Assembly (NCBI RefSeq): GCF_003752175.1
Contig: NZ_RJVF01000013.1
Location: 186,001 to 250,000, forward strand
DNA from: Comamonas sp. BIGb0124
GTDB lineage: Bacteria; Pseudomonadota; Gammaproteobacteria; Burkholderiales; Burkholderiaceae_C
DNA length: 64,000 nucleotides
Direction: 5' to 3'
The translations under genes were made by a program, and so were the position numbers. Below the pieces are notes generated by a model. That model searched no databases and had not been told where the DNA came from. It saw nothing but the letters and a program-made list of their open reading frames with translations. Positions 17,702 through 25,562 of the stretch are shown here, piece after piece; position 1 is the stretch's first letter; every line of letters begins with the position of its first letter.

Positions 17702-18670
17702 TCAGAGGCTGCGCGGCTGGCCGTTGCTGACGTTGTGGGCCTGGTGCACCTGGCTGTTGGGCGGCACGCTGTGCGTGAGCCAGACATTGCCGCCGATCAC
17801 CGAGCCGCGCCCGATCGTCACGCGCCCCAGCACCGTGGCGCCGGCATAGACCACGACGTCGTCCTCGACCACGGGATGCCGATCCAGTCCCTTGACCAGG
17901 CTGCCGTCGTCGTCGACCTCGAACCGCTTCGCGCCCAGCGTGACCTGCTGGTACAGACGCACGCGCTCGCCGATCACGGCGGTCTGGCCGATCACGACAC
18001 CGGTGCCGTGATCGATGAAAAAGCTGCGGCCGATGCGGGCCCCGGGATGGATGTCGATACCGGTTCGTGCATGGGCGATATCGGACAGCAAACGCGCCAG
18101 AAACTGCGCCCCCAGCCCGTACAGCCGGTGCGCCAGGCGGTGGCAGATCACGGCCTGGATACCGGGGTAGCACAGCAGGATCTCGGAAACGCTGGTGGCG
18201 GCCGGGTCGCCCAGGTAGGCGGCCTGCAGGTCGCTCACCACGTCGGCACGCACATCGGGCAGCCGGCGTGCGAACTCGGCCGTGATGGCGGCTGCGCGTT
18301 CGCGCAAGGCCTGGTCGTTCTCGATGTCCTGATCGGCGACAAAGAACAGGCCGCGCCGCACCTGTTCCTGCAGGGTGCGCAACATGTCGCTCAAGGCCTG
18401 GCCGACAAAAAAATCGATGCTGCCGTCATTGAGATCGGGCCGTCCGTAGTGGGTGGGAAACAAGGCCGCCAGACAGCCTCCCAGCACCTGCTCCATCGCA
18501 TCGCGCGAGGGCAATTCCCGGATGCGTCCGCGATGCCGGATCTTGTGGGTCTGTTCGCGCGAGAGGCGCAATGCCGTCACCAGCGACGGCAACAAGGCGT
18601 CGGTCCCGGACGCTGGTTCGGCCGCACGCGCGGCGGCCCGATCGGGGTAAGTGGCGTCGTGAATGGACAT
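17702..18670 (-). CDS. epsC: Serine O-acetyltransferase (EpsC/CysE type)
   Basis: A 322-residue enzyme transferring acetyl from acetyl-CoA to L-serine to give O-acetylserine, the carbon acceptor for sulfide in cysteine synthesis. The N-terminal helical domain is followed by a left-handed beta-helix with hexapeptide repeats (GIDIHPGARIG, FIDHGTGVVIGQTAVIG, VVVYAGATVLGRVTIG). The catalytic histidine of IDHGTG is visible. The ATG at 18670 gives the usual EpsC length; a longer start at 18724 cannot be excluded and no start has a strong ribosome site. As first gene of the encapsulin operon it links cysteine supply to the encapsulated desulfurase. The C-terminus lacks the long CysE tail that binds cysteine synthase. 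Confidence 0.9.
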   Translation of the reverse strand: MSIHDATYPDRAAARAAEPASGTDALLPSLVTALRLSREQTHKIRHRGRIRELPSRDAMEQVLGGCLAALFPTHYGRPDLNDGSIDFFVGQALSDMLRTLQEQVRRGLFFVADQDIENDQALRERAAAITAEFARRLPDVRADVVSDLQAAYLGDPAATSVSEILLCYPGIQAVICHRLAHRLYGLGAQFLARLLSDIAHARTGIDIHPGARIGRSFFIDHGTGVVIGQTAVIGERVRLYQQVTLGAKRFEVDDDGSLVKGLDRHPVVEDDVVVYAGATVLGRVTIGRGSVIGGNVWLTHSVPPNSQVHQAHNVSNGQPRSL

Positions 18671-18866
18671 CCGTTTTTTTCTGACTGCTCGACCGTTGCA
18701 GACCACCCCCTCCTCGGCACTCACATACCAAGGCCCTCATCGGGTAGCCAACGACGAGCGAGTTTAGGGATGCTGCACTGCACAGCGAACGAATTTCTTG
18801 GCATATCCAAACGCACTTCAAATCAAGAACCGAATAACCTTATTTAGATATCGAATAAAGAAGAAC

Positions 18867-18896
18867 TTGACGCGAAATTCGCATGAACTTATGCGA
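18867..18896 (+). promoter_or_regulatory. Sigma-70-like promoter overlapped by a palindrome
   Basis: TTGACG (18867-18872) and TATGCG (18890-18895) are separated by exactly 17 nt and lie about 60 bp upstream of the flavin monooxygenase. A perfect inverted repeat, TCGCAT-N6-ATGCGA (18879-18896), covers the -10 element, and GAACTT occurs twice in direct repeat (18863-18868 and 18885-18890). This is what a regulated promoter would look like. The 285-bp gap also serves the divergent encapsulin operon and holds TTGG-N5-CCAA at 18798-18810. Confidence 0.5.
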
Positions 18897-18955
18897 GAGA
18901 CCCGCTAAGGGCTGGCTACAGTGAATGACCTATCCGCCATCCCCCCTGCATCACC

Positions 18956-20215
18956 ATGAATGCCATTCTTCAGGCTGTCGACGCCGCCCCTTCCGTTCCG
19001 CATTTCGACGGCGCGGTTCGCCCTGGGGCGCCCGAACTCCAGGCCCTGTTCGACGCCATCGCGCAAGGCGCTGCGCAACGCGACAGCACACGCAGCCATC
19101 CGTACGAAGCGGTGGCGTGGCTGCGGCAGGCACGGTTCGGTGCTTTCCGTCTGCCTGCGGCGATCGGCGGCGGCGGCGCCACGCTGCGCCAGCTTTTCGA
19201 AGCCGTGCTGAGCCTGGGTGCGGCGGATTCCAACGTGGCCCATGTGCTGCGCAACCATTTCTCGTTCATCGAACGCTTTGTCGTGCCCCTGGCGGGCGAT
19301 CCGACACACCCCTGGGTGAAGGCCGTGCTCGACGGCGCGATCTTTGGACTGGCATCGGGCGAACTGGCGTCGCGCTCGGTCGGCCAGCGCCATCTCGAAA
19401 CCACGCTGGTGCCCGATCCCGACGACACGCAGGGCGGCTGGCTGCTCAACGGCATCAAGTTCTACAGCACCGGCAGCCTGTATGCCGACTATGTGCTGGT
19501 GCGCGCGCACACGCCGGACGGAACAAATGCATCGGCCGTCATCCCGGCCGATCGCCAGGGCCTGCAGCTCGACGACGATTGGGACGGCATCGGCCAGCGC
19601 CTGACGGGCACCGGCACCACGCACCTGAGGCAGGTGCGCGTGCGTGCGGACGAGGTCTTGCTCGACAGCGCCGGCGCCAACTACGCACTGGCCTACAGCA
19701 GCACCCTGCCCCAGTTGTTCCTGACGACGGTGGCAGCCGGCATCGTGCGCGCCGTCGAGGCCGATGCCATCGCCCTGGTGCACCGCCGCGGCGACCGCAA
19801 CTTCACGCACAGCCCTGCCGAACGCGCCGTCGACGATCCGGTCATCCAGCAGTCGATCGGCGAGATCAGCAGCGCCGCCTTCGCCACCGAGGCCACCGTG
19901 CTGGCTGCGGCAGACGCACTGGATCGCGCCGACCAGGCCCGCCAGACACTGGGCGGCGAGCAGGCCGAACTGGCCCATGCCGCCGCCGTGGCTGCAGCCA
20001 AGGCCAAGGTGGTGGTCGACGAACTGGCGGTGCGTGCGGCCAGCCAGCTGTTCGACGTCGGCGGCGCTTCGGCCGCCACGCAACGCTACAACCTCGATCG
20101 CCACTGGCGCAATGTGCGCACGCTGGCCTCGCACAACCCCGCCACGCTCAAGGCCCGCTCGGTCGGCGAGCAGGCGCTGCACGGCACCGAGCTGCCGCGC
20201 ACCGGCTTCTTCTAA
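18956..20215 (+). CDS. Flavin-dependent monooxygenase, DszC/SfnC-like (acyl-CoA dehydrogenase fold)
   Basis: A 419-residue soluble protein of the acyl-CoA dehydrogenase superfamily. The C-terminal motif DRHWRNVRTLASHNP is characteristic of the oxygen-activating branch (DszC, SfnC, TdsC and the SfnB-type sulfur-acquisition enzymes) rather than of true dehydrogenases, which carry a catalytic glutamate. The N-terminal helical domain, the beta-barrel core (FGLASGELASRS, WLLNGIKFYSTG) and the four-helix C-terminal bundle are all present. Such enzymes use reduced FMN/FADH2 and oxygen on sulfides, sulfones or sulfonates. It faces the encapsulin operon, with which it may share sulfur-starvation control. 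The precise substrate is unknown. Confidence 0.85.
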   Translation: MNAILQAVDAAPSVPHFDGAVRPGAPELQALFDAIAQGAAQRDSTRSHPYEAVAWLRQARFGAFRLPAAIGGGGATLRQLFEAVLSLGAADSNVAHVLRNHFSFIERFVVPLAGDPTHPWVKAVLDGAIFGLASGELASRSVGQRHLETTLVPDPDDTQGGWLLNGIKFYSTGSLYADYVLVRAHTPDGTNASAVIPADRQGLQLDDDWDGIGQRLTGTGTTHLRQVRVRADEVLLDSAGANYALAYSSTLPQLFLTTVAAGIVRAVEADAIALVHRRGDRNFTHSPAERAVDDPVIQQSIGEISSAAFATEATVLAAADALDRADQARQTLGGEQAELAHAAAVAAAKAKVVVDELAVRAASQLFDVGGASAATQRYNLDRHWRNVRTLASHNPATLKARSVGEQALHGTELPRTGFF

Positions 20216-20434
20216 GACAGCCCACCGGCGATCTGCGCCACCGTGCGCGGCCTGCCTCGCCGGGTCAGTTGCCGCCCTCCGTTCGACATCGCTGCGATCC
20301 CGCCAAGCCGGCCTGCCGGCGGCTGTGCGGGATGTCGGTGTGCGCCCGTTCCATCGCCAGCGCATGAGCTTCTGTGTTTTATGTATTTGGATTTCGCATA
20401 CTGACTCCATAAGATTCCACGAAACGGATATTTC

Positions 20435-21397
20435 ATGGAATTACGACAGCTCGAAGCCTTTGCCGCCACGATGTCGTCGGGCAGCGTCAGTGGCGCGGCA
20501 CGACTGCTCGGACGTTCCCAGCCCGCCGTGAGCCGGCTGATCCAGGAACTCGAAACCGAGATCGGCTATGCGCTGTTCGTGCGCAGCGGCCCTCGCGTCA
20601 GCCCCACCGAACAGGGTTTTCTGTTGTTCGAGGATGTGTCGCGCGCACTCTCGAGCCTTCGCCAGATCCGCGAACGCGCCGAAGACATCGCACGGGGACG
20701 GTCTCGCCCCTTGCGCCTGGTCGCCACCAGCGCACTGGCCGTCGGGCTGCTGCCCGCCGCACTCGCTCGCATCCAGACCACGCTCGATGCCACGCCGCTG
20801 GAAATCCGCAGCGCGGCCCCCGAGGAAGTGGTGCATGCCGTTCAGAGCGGCGCCGCGCATTGCGGGCTCAGCAGCCTGCCGCTCGAACACAAGGGCCTGA
20901 ACGTGCACTGGATCGGGCAGGCGCCCTGCGCGGTCGCGCTGCGCGAGGACGACGCCCTGGCTGCCCGTCCGGTGCTGGCCCTGAGCGAGCTGGCGGACCG
21001 CCGTTTGATCACCATGGCCAACCGCTACCGCCTGCGCCATCAACTGGACCGGGCCTGGTCGGGCCTGAACGGCCCACTGCGCTCGCCGCATATCGAGACC
21101 AATTCGTCCCTCAATGCGCAGGCCTTCGTGCGTGCCGGACTGGGCGTGGCCGTGCTGGAGCCCGTGACCCTGACCGGCACGCTGCTGCCCGGCCTGGTGG
21201 CGCGGCCGCTGAGCGAGGAGATTCCGTTCTTCTTCGGCGTGGTGACCCCGCAATCCATGCCCGTGAACGCTGCGCTGCGGGCGCTCAGCGACGCCCTGCT
21301 GGCAGTCGCCACCGAAACGCTGCCCGGTTTTGTGTGCCACGACGCCGACCGCCACGGCGAGCTGCTCAAGCAGCTGTATGCCGATCACGTGCCTTGA
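20435..21397 (+). CDS. LysR-family transcriptional regulator
   Basis: A 320-residue LysR protein. The N-terminal winged helix-turn-helix (about 1-60) contains AARLLGRSQPAVSRLIQELE, followed by the linker helix and a periplasmic-binding-protein-like effector domain with LRLVATSALAVGLLP. The ATG follows an A+T-rich 65-bp stretch that probably holds the promoter. It lies directly before and co-oriented with a peptide-type ABC operon and behind a flavin monooxygenase, and is the obvious candidate regulator for one or both. The remainder of the 219-bp gap before it shows no other recognisable element. Confidence 0.93.
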   Translation: MELRQLEAFAATMSSGSVSGAARLLGRSQPAVSRLIQELETEIGYALFVRSGPRVSPTEQGFLLFEDVSRALSSLRQIRERAEDIARGRSRPLRLVATSALAVGLLPAALARIQTTLDATPLEIRSAAPEEVVHAVQSGAAHCGLSSLPLEHKGLNVHWIGQAPCAVALREDDALAARPVLALSELADRRLITMANRYRLRHQLDRAWSGLNGPLRSPHIETNSSLNAQAFVRAGLGVAVLEPVTLTGTLLPGLVARPLSEEIPFFFGVVTPQSMPVNAALRALSDALLAVATETLPGFVCHDADRHGELLKQLYADHVP

Positions 21398-21449
21398 AGG
21401 CTCTCGTGCCTGATCTCTTCCCTGCCCTGACCTGAAGACAACAACAACG

Positions 21450-21506
21450 ATGTACCCCACTGAACCTTCCGCAGCCGCCCCGGCGCCGCTCGGAGTCCGG
21501 CCATGA
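21450..21506 (+). CDS. Putative 18-residue leader peptide
   Basis: An ATG at 21450 opens an 18-codon frame (MYPTEPSAAAPAPLGVRP) that ends exactly on the ATG of the downstream permease through an ATGA overlap. It is Pro/Ala-rich (5 Pro, 5 Ala) with no recognisable domain, and the ribosome site before it is poor. It may be a leader that couples translation to the permease, or simply chance. It is reported because the junction is the same ATGA type used between the other genes of this operon. Confidence 0.3.
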   Translation: MYPTEPSAAAPAPLGVRP

Positions 21507-22474
21507 TCGGCTGGATCATCCGCCGCGTCGGCCAGGCCGCCCTCGTGGTGCTGGCCATGAGCCTGATCGTGTTCGTCGGCCTGCACGCCATCGGCAACCC
21601 GGTCGATATCCTGCTGGGCGACGACATGAACCAGCAGGAGCGGCTCGACGCCATCCGCCGGCTGGGCCTCGATCTGCCGCTGTGGCAGCAGTACCTGGTG
21701 TTTCTCAAGCAGGCGGCGCTGGGCGACCTGGGCCGCAGTTTTGTCTACAACATCAGCGCCATCGACCTGATCCTGCAGCGCCTGCCGGCCACGCTGGAGC
21801 TGGCCATTGCCGCCATGGTGCTGGCCATTCTCATCGGCGTGCCGCTGGGCCTGTTCGCGGGCCTGCGCCCCGACAACCCGGTCGCCAAGGCCATCATGGC
21901 GGGCAGCATCGTGGGTTTCTCGCTGCCCTCGTTCTGGGTCGCGCTGATGCTGATCCTGGTGTTTGCCGTGCAACTGGGCTGGATGCCCTCCAGCGGTCGC
22001 GGCGAGACGGCGGCGCTGTTCGGCGTGCAGTGGTCTTGGCTCACGCTCGACGGCTTGCACCATTTGCTGCTGCCCGCGCTCAATCTGGCGCTGTTCAAGG
22101 TCTCCCTGGTGCTGCGGCTCACACGGGCCGGCGTGCGCGAGATCGTGCCGCTCGACTACGTGAAGTTCGCACGCGCCAAAGGCCTGCGCAACAGCCGCGT
22201 GGTGCTGGCCCACGTGCTGCGCAACACGCTGATCCCGCTGGTCACGGTGCTGGGCCTCGAGCTCGGCTCGACCATCGCCTACGCGGTGGTGACCGAGAGC
22301 ATCTTTGCCTGGCCGGGCGCCGGCAAGCTCATCCTCGACAGCATCTACGCGCTCGACCGCCCGGTCATCGTGGCCTACCTGATGGTGGTCGTGCTGCTGT
22401 TCGTTTTCGTCAACCTGGTCGTCGACATCGCCTACCGGCTGCTCGACCCGCGCGTGAGGCTGGCGGCAGCATGA
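21503..22474 (+). CDS. Peptide-type ABC permease, DppB family
   Basis: A 323-residue inner-membrane permease and first structural gene of the second peptide-type ABC operon. Helix 1 (WIIRRVGQAALVVLAMSL) starts directly after the initiator. GDLGRSFVYN, the cytoplasmic docking loop DYVKFARAKGLRNSR and the ending DIAYRLLDPRV are all standard for DppB. A GGAG ribosome site precedes the ATG at 21503. It overlaps the next permease by 4 nt (ATGA), and the whole B-C-D-F block is chained by such overlaps. Confidence 0.93.
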   Translation: MIGWIIRRVGQAALVVLAMSLIVFVGLHAIGNPVDILLGDDMNQQERLDAIRRLGLDLPLWQQYLVFLKQAALGDLGRSFVYNISAIDLILQRLPATLELAIAAMVLAILIGVPLGLFAGLRPDNPVAKAIMAGSIVGFSLPSFWVALMLILVFAVQLGWMPSSGRGETAALFGVQWSWLTLDGLHHLLLPALNLALFKVSLVLRLTRAGVREIVPLDYVKFARAKGLRNSRVVLAHVLRNTLIPLVTVLGLELGSTIAYAVVTESIFAWPGAGKLILDSIYALDRPVIVAYLMVVVLLFVFVNLVVDIAYRLLDPRVRLAAA

Positions 22475-23397
22475 GCACACCATCCCCCACTCCCCTCAAG
22501 AAATACGCTGCCGTGGGCGGCACCCGCTCGGTCTGGCGGCAGGCGCTGGACGACCTGTGCGCCTCGCCCGTGGCCCTGGGTGCCATGGTGGTGCTCGCGC
22601 TGATCGTGCTGAGCGCGCTGACGGCCCACTGGATCACGCCGCAGAACCCCTACGACCTGATGCAGCTCGACGTGCTGGACTCGCGGCTGCCGCCCGGATC
22701 GGTCAGCGAAGCCCAGGGCTACACCTACTGGCTGGGCACGGACGGCCAGGGCCGCGACCTGTACTCGGCCATCGTCTACGGGCTGCGCATCAGCCTGCTG
22801 GTGGGCATCGGCTCGGCGGTGGCCGCGGCCGTGATCGGCACGCTGGTCGGCCTGCTGGCGGCCTATGCCGGCGGCCGCGTCGACGCGCTGATCATGCGGG
22901 TGGTCGATCTGCTGCTGTCCTTCCCCACCATCCTGATGGCGCTGATGATCCTGGCCTACCTGGGCAAGGGGGTGGGCAACGTGGTCCTGACGCTGGTCCT
23001 GCTCGAATGGGCCTACTACGCCCGCACGGCACGGGCGCAGGCGCTGGTCGAATCGCGGCGCGAGTACGTGGATGCGGCGCGCGGCCAGGCCATTGCCGCC
23101 TGGCGTATCGTCTGCGGCCACATCCTGCCCAACTGCCTGCCGCCGCTCATGGTGATCGGCACGCTGCAGGTGGCGCGCGCCATCACCCTCGAGGCGACGC
23201 TGTCCTTCCTCGGCCTGGGCGTGCCCATCACGGAGCCTTCGCTGGGGCTGCTGATTTCCAACGGTTTCCAGTTCATGCTGTCCAACGAATACTGGATCAG
23301 CGTCTTTCCGGGCATTGCGCTGCTCGTCACCATCGTCGCCATCAACCTGGTCGGCGACCGTCTGCGCGACGTACTCAACCCCAGGCTCCAGCGATGA
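22471..23397 (+). CDS. Peptide-type ABC permease, DppC family
   Basis: A 308-residue inner-membrane permease. After a short cytoplasmic segment come the first helix (LGAMVVLALIVLSAL), the LGTDGQGRD loop and the docking loop YVDAARGQAIAAWR. It ends in DRLRDVLNPRLQ, as DppC proteins do. The start at 22471 overlaps the DppB stop and its own stop overlaps the ATPase start, both by 4 nt, so the subunits are translationally coupled. Confidence 0.93.
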   Translation: MSTPSPTPLKKYAAVGGTRSVWRQALDDLCASPVALGAMVVLALIVLSALTAHWITPQNPYDLMQLDVLDSRLPPGSVSEAQGYTYWLGTDGQGRDLYSAIVYGLRISLLVGIGSAVAAAVIGTLVGLLAAYAGGRVDALIMRVVDLLLSFPTILMALMILAYLGKGVGNVVLTLVLLEWAYYARTARAQALVESRREYVDAARGQAIAAWRIVCGHILPNCLPPLMVIGTLQVARAITLEATLSFLGLGVPITEPSLGLLISNGFQFMLSNEYWISVFPGIALLVTIVAINLVGDRLRDVLNPRLQR

Positions 23398-24422
23398 ACC
23401 AGCCTCTGCTCGAGGTGCGCAACCTGCGTACCGAATTCAACACCCGCGCCGGCCGTGTCGCCGCCGTGAACGACGTGTCCCTGACGCTCGAACGCGGCCG
23501 CGTGCTGGGCCTGGTGGGCGAATCGGGTTCCGGCAAGTCGGTGACCGGTTTCTCGATCATGGGTCTGGTCGATCCGCCGGGCCGCGTGGCCGGCGGCGAG
23601 ATCCTGTTCGAAGGACAGGACCTGCTGCGCCTGCAGCCGGCCGAGATGCGCCGCCTGCGCGGCCGCCATGTGGCCATGATCTTCCAGGACCCGATGATGA
23701 CGCTGAACCCCGTGCTGCGGGTCGATGCGCAGATGATCGAGGCCGTGCAGGCCCACGACCGCGTGAGCCGCGCCGCCGCCCGCGATCTGGCCCGCGACAC
23801 GCTGGCCCTGATGGGCATCGCCAGCCCCGAAGAGCGCCTGCGCGCCTATCCGCACCAGCTGTCGGGCGGCATGCGCCAGCGTGTGGCGATCGCCATCGCC
23901 ATGCTGCACCGCCCTTCGCTCATCATCGCCGACGAACCGACCACCGCGCTGGACGTGACCATCCAGGCCCAGATCCTGTCCGAAGTGCAGCGGCTGGTGG
24001 ACGAGCACGGGACCTCGCTGATCTGGATCAGCCACGACCTCTCGGTGGTGGCCGGACTGGCCGACGAGATCGCCGTGATGTACGCAGGCCGTGTGGTCGA
24101 ACACGGACCGGTCGACGACGTGATCGACCATGCCGCCCATCCCTACACCCAGGGCCTGATCGCCAGCCTGCCCTCGAACAACCCCCGTGGCCAGCGGCTG
24201 CGGCAGATTCCGGGCGTCTCGCCCAATCTCGCGGATCCTCCTGCGGGCTGCGCCTTTGCGGCGCGCTGCGCCCGGGCCAGCAGCCAGTGTGCACAGCAGC
24301 CGCCGATGCGGCCCTGGCCCGGCAGCAACGCTCAAGAACCAGCCCATCCGCAGGCCGGCCGGCAGGCGCCCCATGCCGTGCGCTGTTTTCACGCCGGCCA
24401 AGCCGAGGAGGCCCTGGCATGA
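23394..24422 (+). CDS. Peptide-type ABC transporter ATPase, DppD family
   Basis: A 342-residue nucleotide-binding subunit: Walker A GESGSGKS near residue 45, Q-loop in [12 protein letters not shown], signature LSGGMRQR and Walker [13 protein letters not shown]. The C-terminal oligopeptide-transporter extension (about 260-342) holds four cysteines around [10 protein letters not shown] and QCAQ plus a late CFH, the arrangement that binds an iron-sulfur cluster in DppD/OppD proteins. It forms the ATPase pair with the next gene, which it overlaps by 4 nt. Confidence 0.93.
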   Translation: MNQPLLEVRNLRTEFNTRAGRVAAVNDVSLTLERGRVLGLVGESGSGKSVTGFSIMGLVDPPGRVAGGEILFEGQDLLRLQPAEMRRLRGRHVAMIFQDPMMTLNPVLRVDAQMIEAVQAHDRVSRAAARDLARDTLALMGIASPEERLRAYPHQLSGGMRQRVAIAIAMLHRPSLIIADEPTTALDVTIQAQILSEVQRLVDEHGTSLIWISHDLSVVAGLADEIAVMYAGRVVEHGPVDDVIDHAAHPYTQGLIASLPSNNPRGQRLRQIPGVSPNLADPPAGCAFAARCARASSQCAQQPPMRPWPGSNAQEPAHPQAGRQAPHAVRCFHAGQAEEALA

Positions 24423-25474
24423 TCCACCCCACTGCACACACACAGGCGGCCGGCCCGGCGACACCGACGGCCGGAGCCGCGCCCATCGTCGACCTGCGGG
24501 CCGTGAGCAAACGCTTCGGCCACGCGAACGACGGCATTCTCGAGCGTGTCCTGCAACGCGCGCGGCTGGCACGGCCTTCGCCCGTGACGCATGCGCTGGA
24601 CGAGGTCGACCTGCTGGTGCGGCCTTCCGAGGTCGTCGGCCTGGTCGGCGAATCGGGCTGCGGCAAGTCGACGCTGGGCCGCCTGGCGGTGGGGCTCGAC
24701 GCCCCCACGTCGGGCCAGGTGCTGGTCGACGGCCGGGACCGCCAGACCCTGCAGGGCCCGGCCCGCAGCAGCGCGGCGCTCGACATCCAGATGATCTTCC
24801 AGGATGCCTACGCCAGCCTCAACCCGCGCCTGCGCGTGGACCGCATCGTGGGCGAAGGCGCACGGCTCAACGGCTTGCTGGGCGAGTCCGACTACGACGA
24901 CTATGTCTGCGCACAGCTCGAACGTGCGGGCCTCGACCCGGCCCTGCGCCATCGCTACCCGCATCAGTTCAGCGGCGGCCAGCGCCAGCGCATCGGCATC
25001 GCGCGCGCCCTGGCCGTGCGTCCGCGCATGCTGGTCTGCGACGAGGCCGTGGCAGCGCTCGACGTTTCCATCCAGGCCCAGGTGCTCAACCTGTTCATGG
25101 ACCTGCGCGACGAGCTCGGGCTGGCCTATCTGTTCATCAGCCACGACCTCAGCGTGATCCGCCACCTGAGCGATCGGGTGGTGGTGATGTACCTGGGCCG
25201 CGTGGTGGAAAGCGCACCGGTCGAGGCCTTGTTCAGCGGGGCGGCCCACCCCTATACCCAGGCCCTGCTGGCCCAGATCCCCAAGCTCTCGACCCGCCAC
25301 ACCCGCTTTGCGCCGCTGCAGGGCGAGATCCCCAGTCCGCTGGCACCGCCCTCGGGCTGCCACTTCCACCCCCGCTGCCCGCAGGCCATGCCGCGCTGCC
25401 GCAGCGAGGCTCCGCGTCTGCGCGGCATCGCCATCCGGCACGAAGCCGCCTGCCACCTGCACGACGGGCGCTGA
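24419..25474 (+). CDS. Peptide-type ABC transporter ATPase, DppF family
   Basis: A 351-residue nucleotide-binding subunit. The motifs are Walker A GESGCGKS, MIFQDAYASLNP, signature FSGGQRQR, and a Walker B/D-loop reading CDEAVAALDVS where most paralogues have DEPxSALD; the Pro-to-Ala change lies after the catalytic glutamate and should be tolerated. The oligopeptide-transporter C-terminal region has CHFHPRCPQA and further cysteines typical of the cluster-binding tail. The N-terminal 25 residues are low-complexity. It completes the transporter with the DppD-like partner. Confidence 0.93.
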   Translation: MIHPTAHTQAAGPATPTAGAAPIVDLRAVSKRFGHANDGILERVLQRARLARPSPVTHALDEVDLLVRPSEVVGLVGESGCGKSTLGRLAVGLDAPTSGQVLVDGRDRQTLQGPARSSAALDIQMIFQDAYASLNPRLRVDRIVGEGARLNGLLGESDYDDYVCAQLERAGLDPALRHRYPHQFSGGQRQRIGIARALAVRPRMLVCDEAVAALDVSIQAQVLNLFMDLRDELGLAYLFISHDLSVIRHLSDRVVVMYLGRVVESAPVEALFSGAAHPYTQALLAQIPKLSTRHTRFAPLQGEIPSPLAPPSGCHFHPRCPQAMPRCRSEAPRLRGIAIRHEAACHLHDGR

Positions 25475-25562
25475 TGCGCCCCGGCCCTACAAAAACCGCC
25501 TTTCCCGACCCGACGCATTCACTGCATCGACCGTTCAACCATCCCTTGTTCGAGGCTCATCC

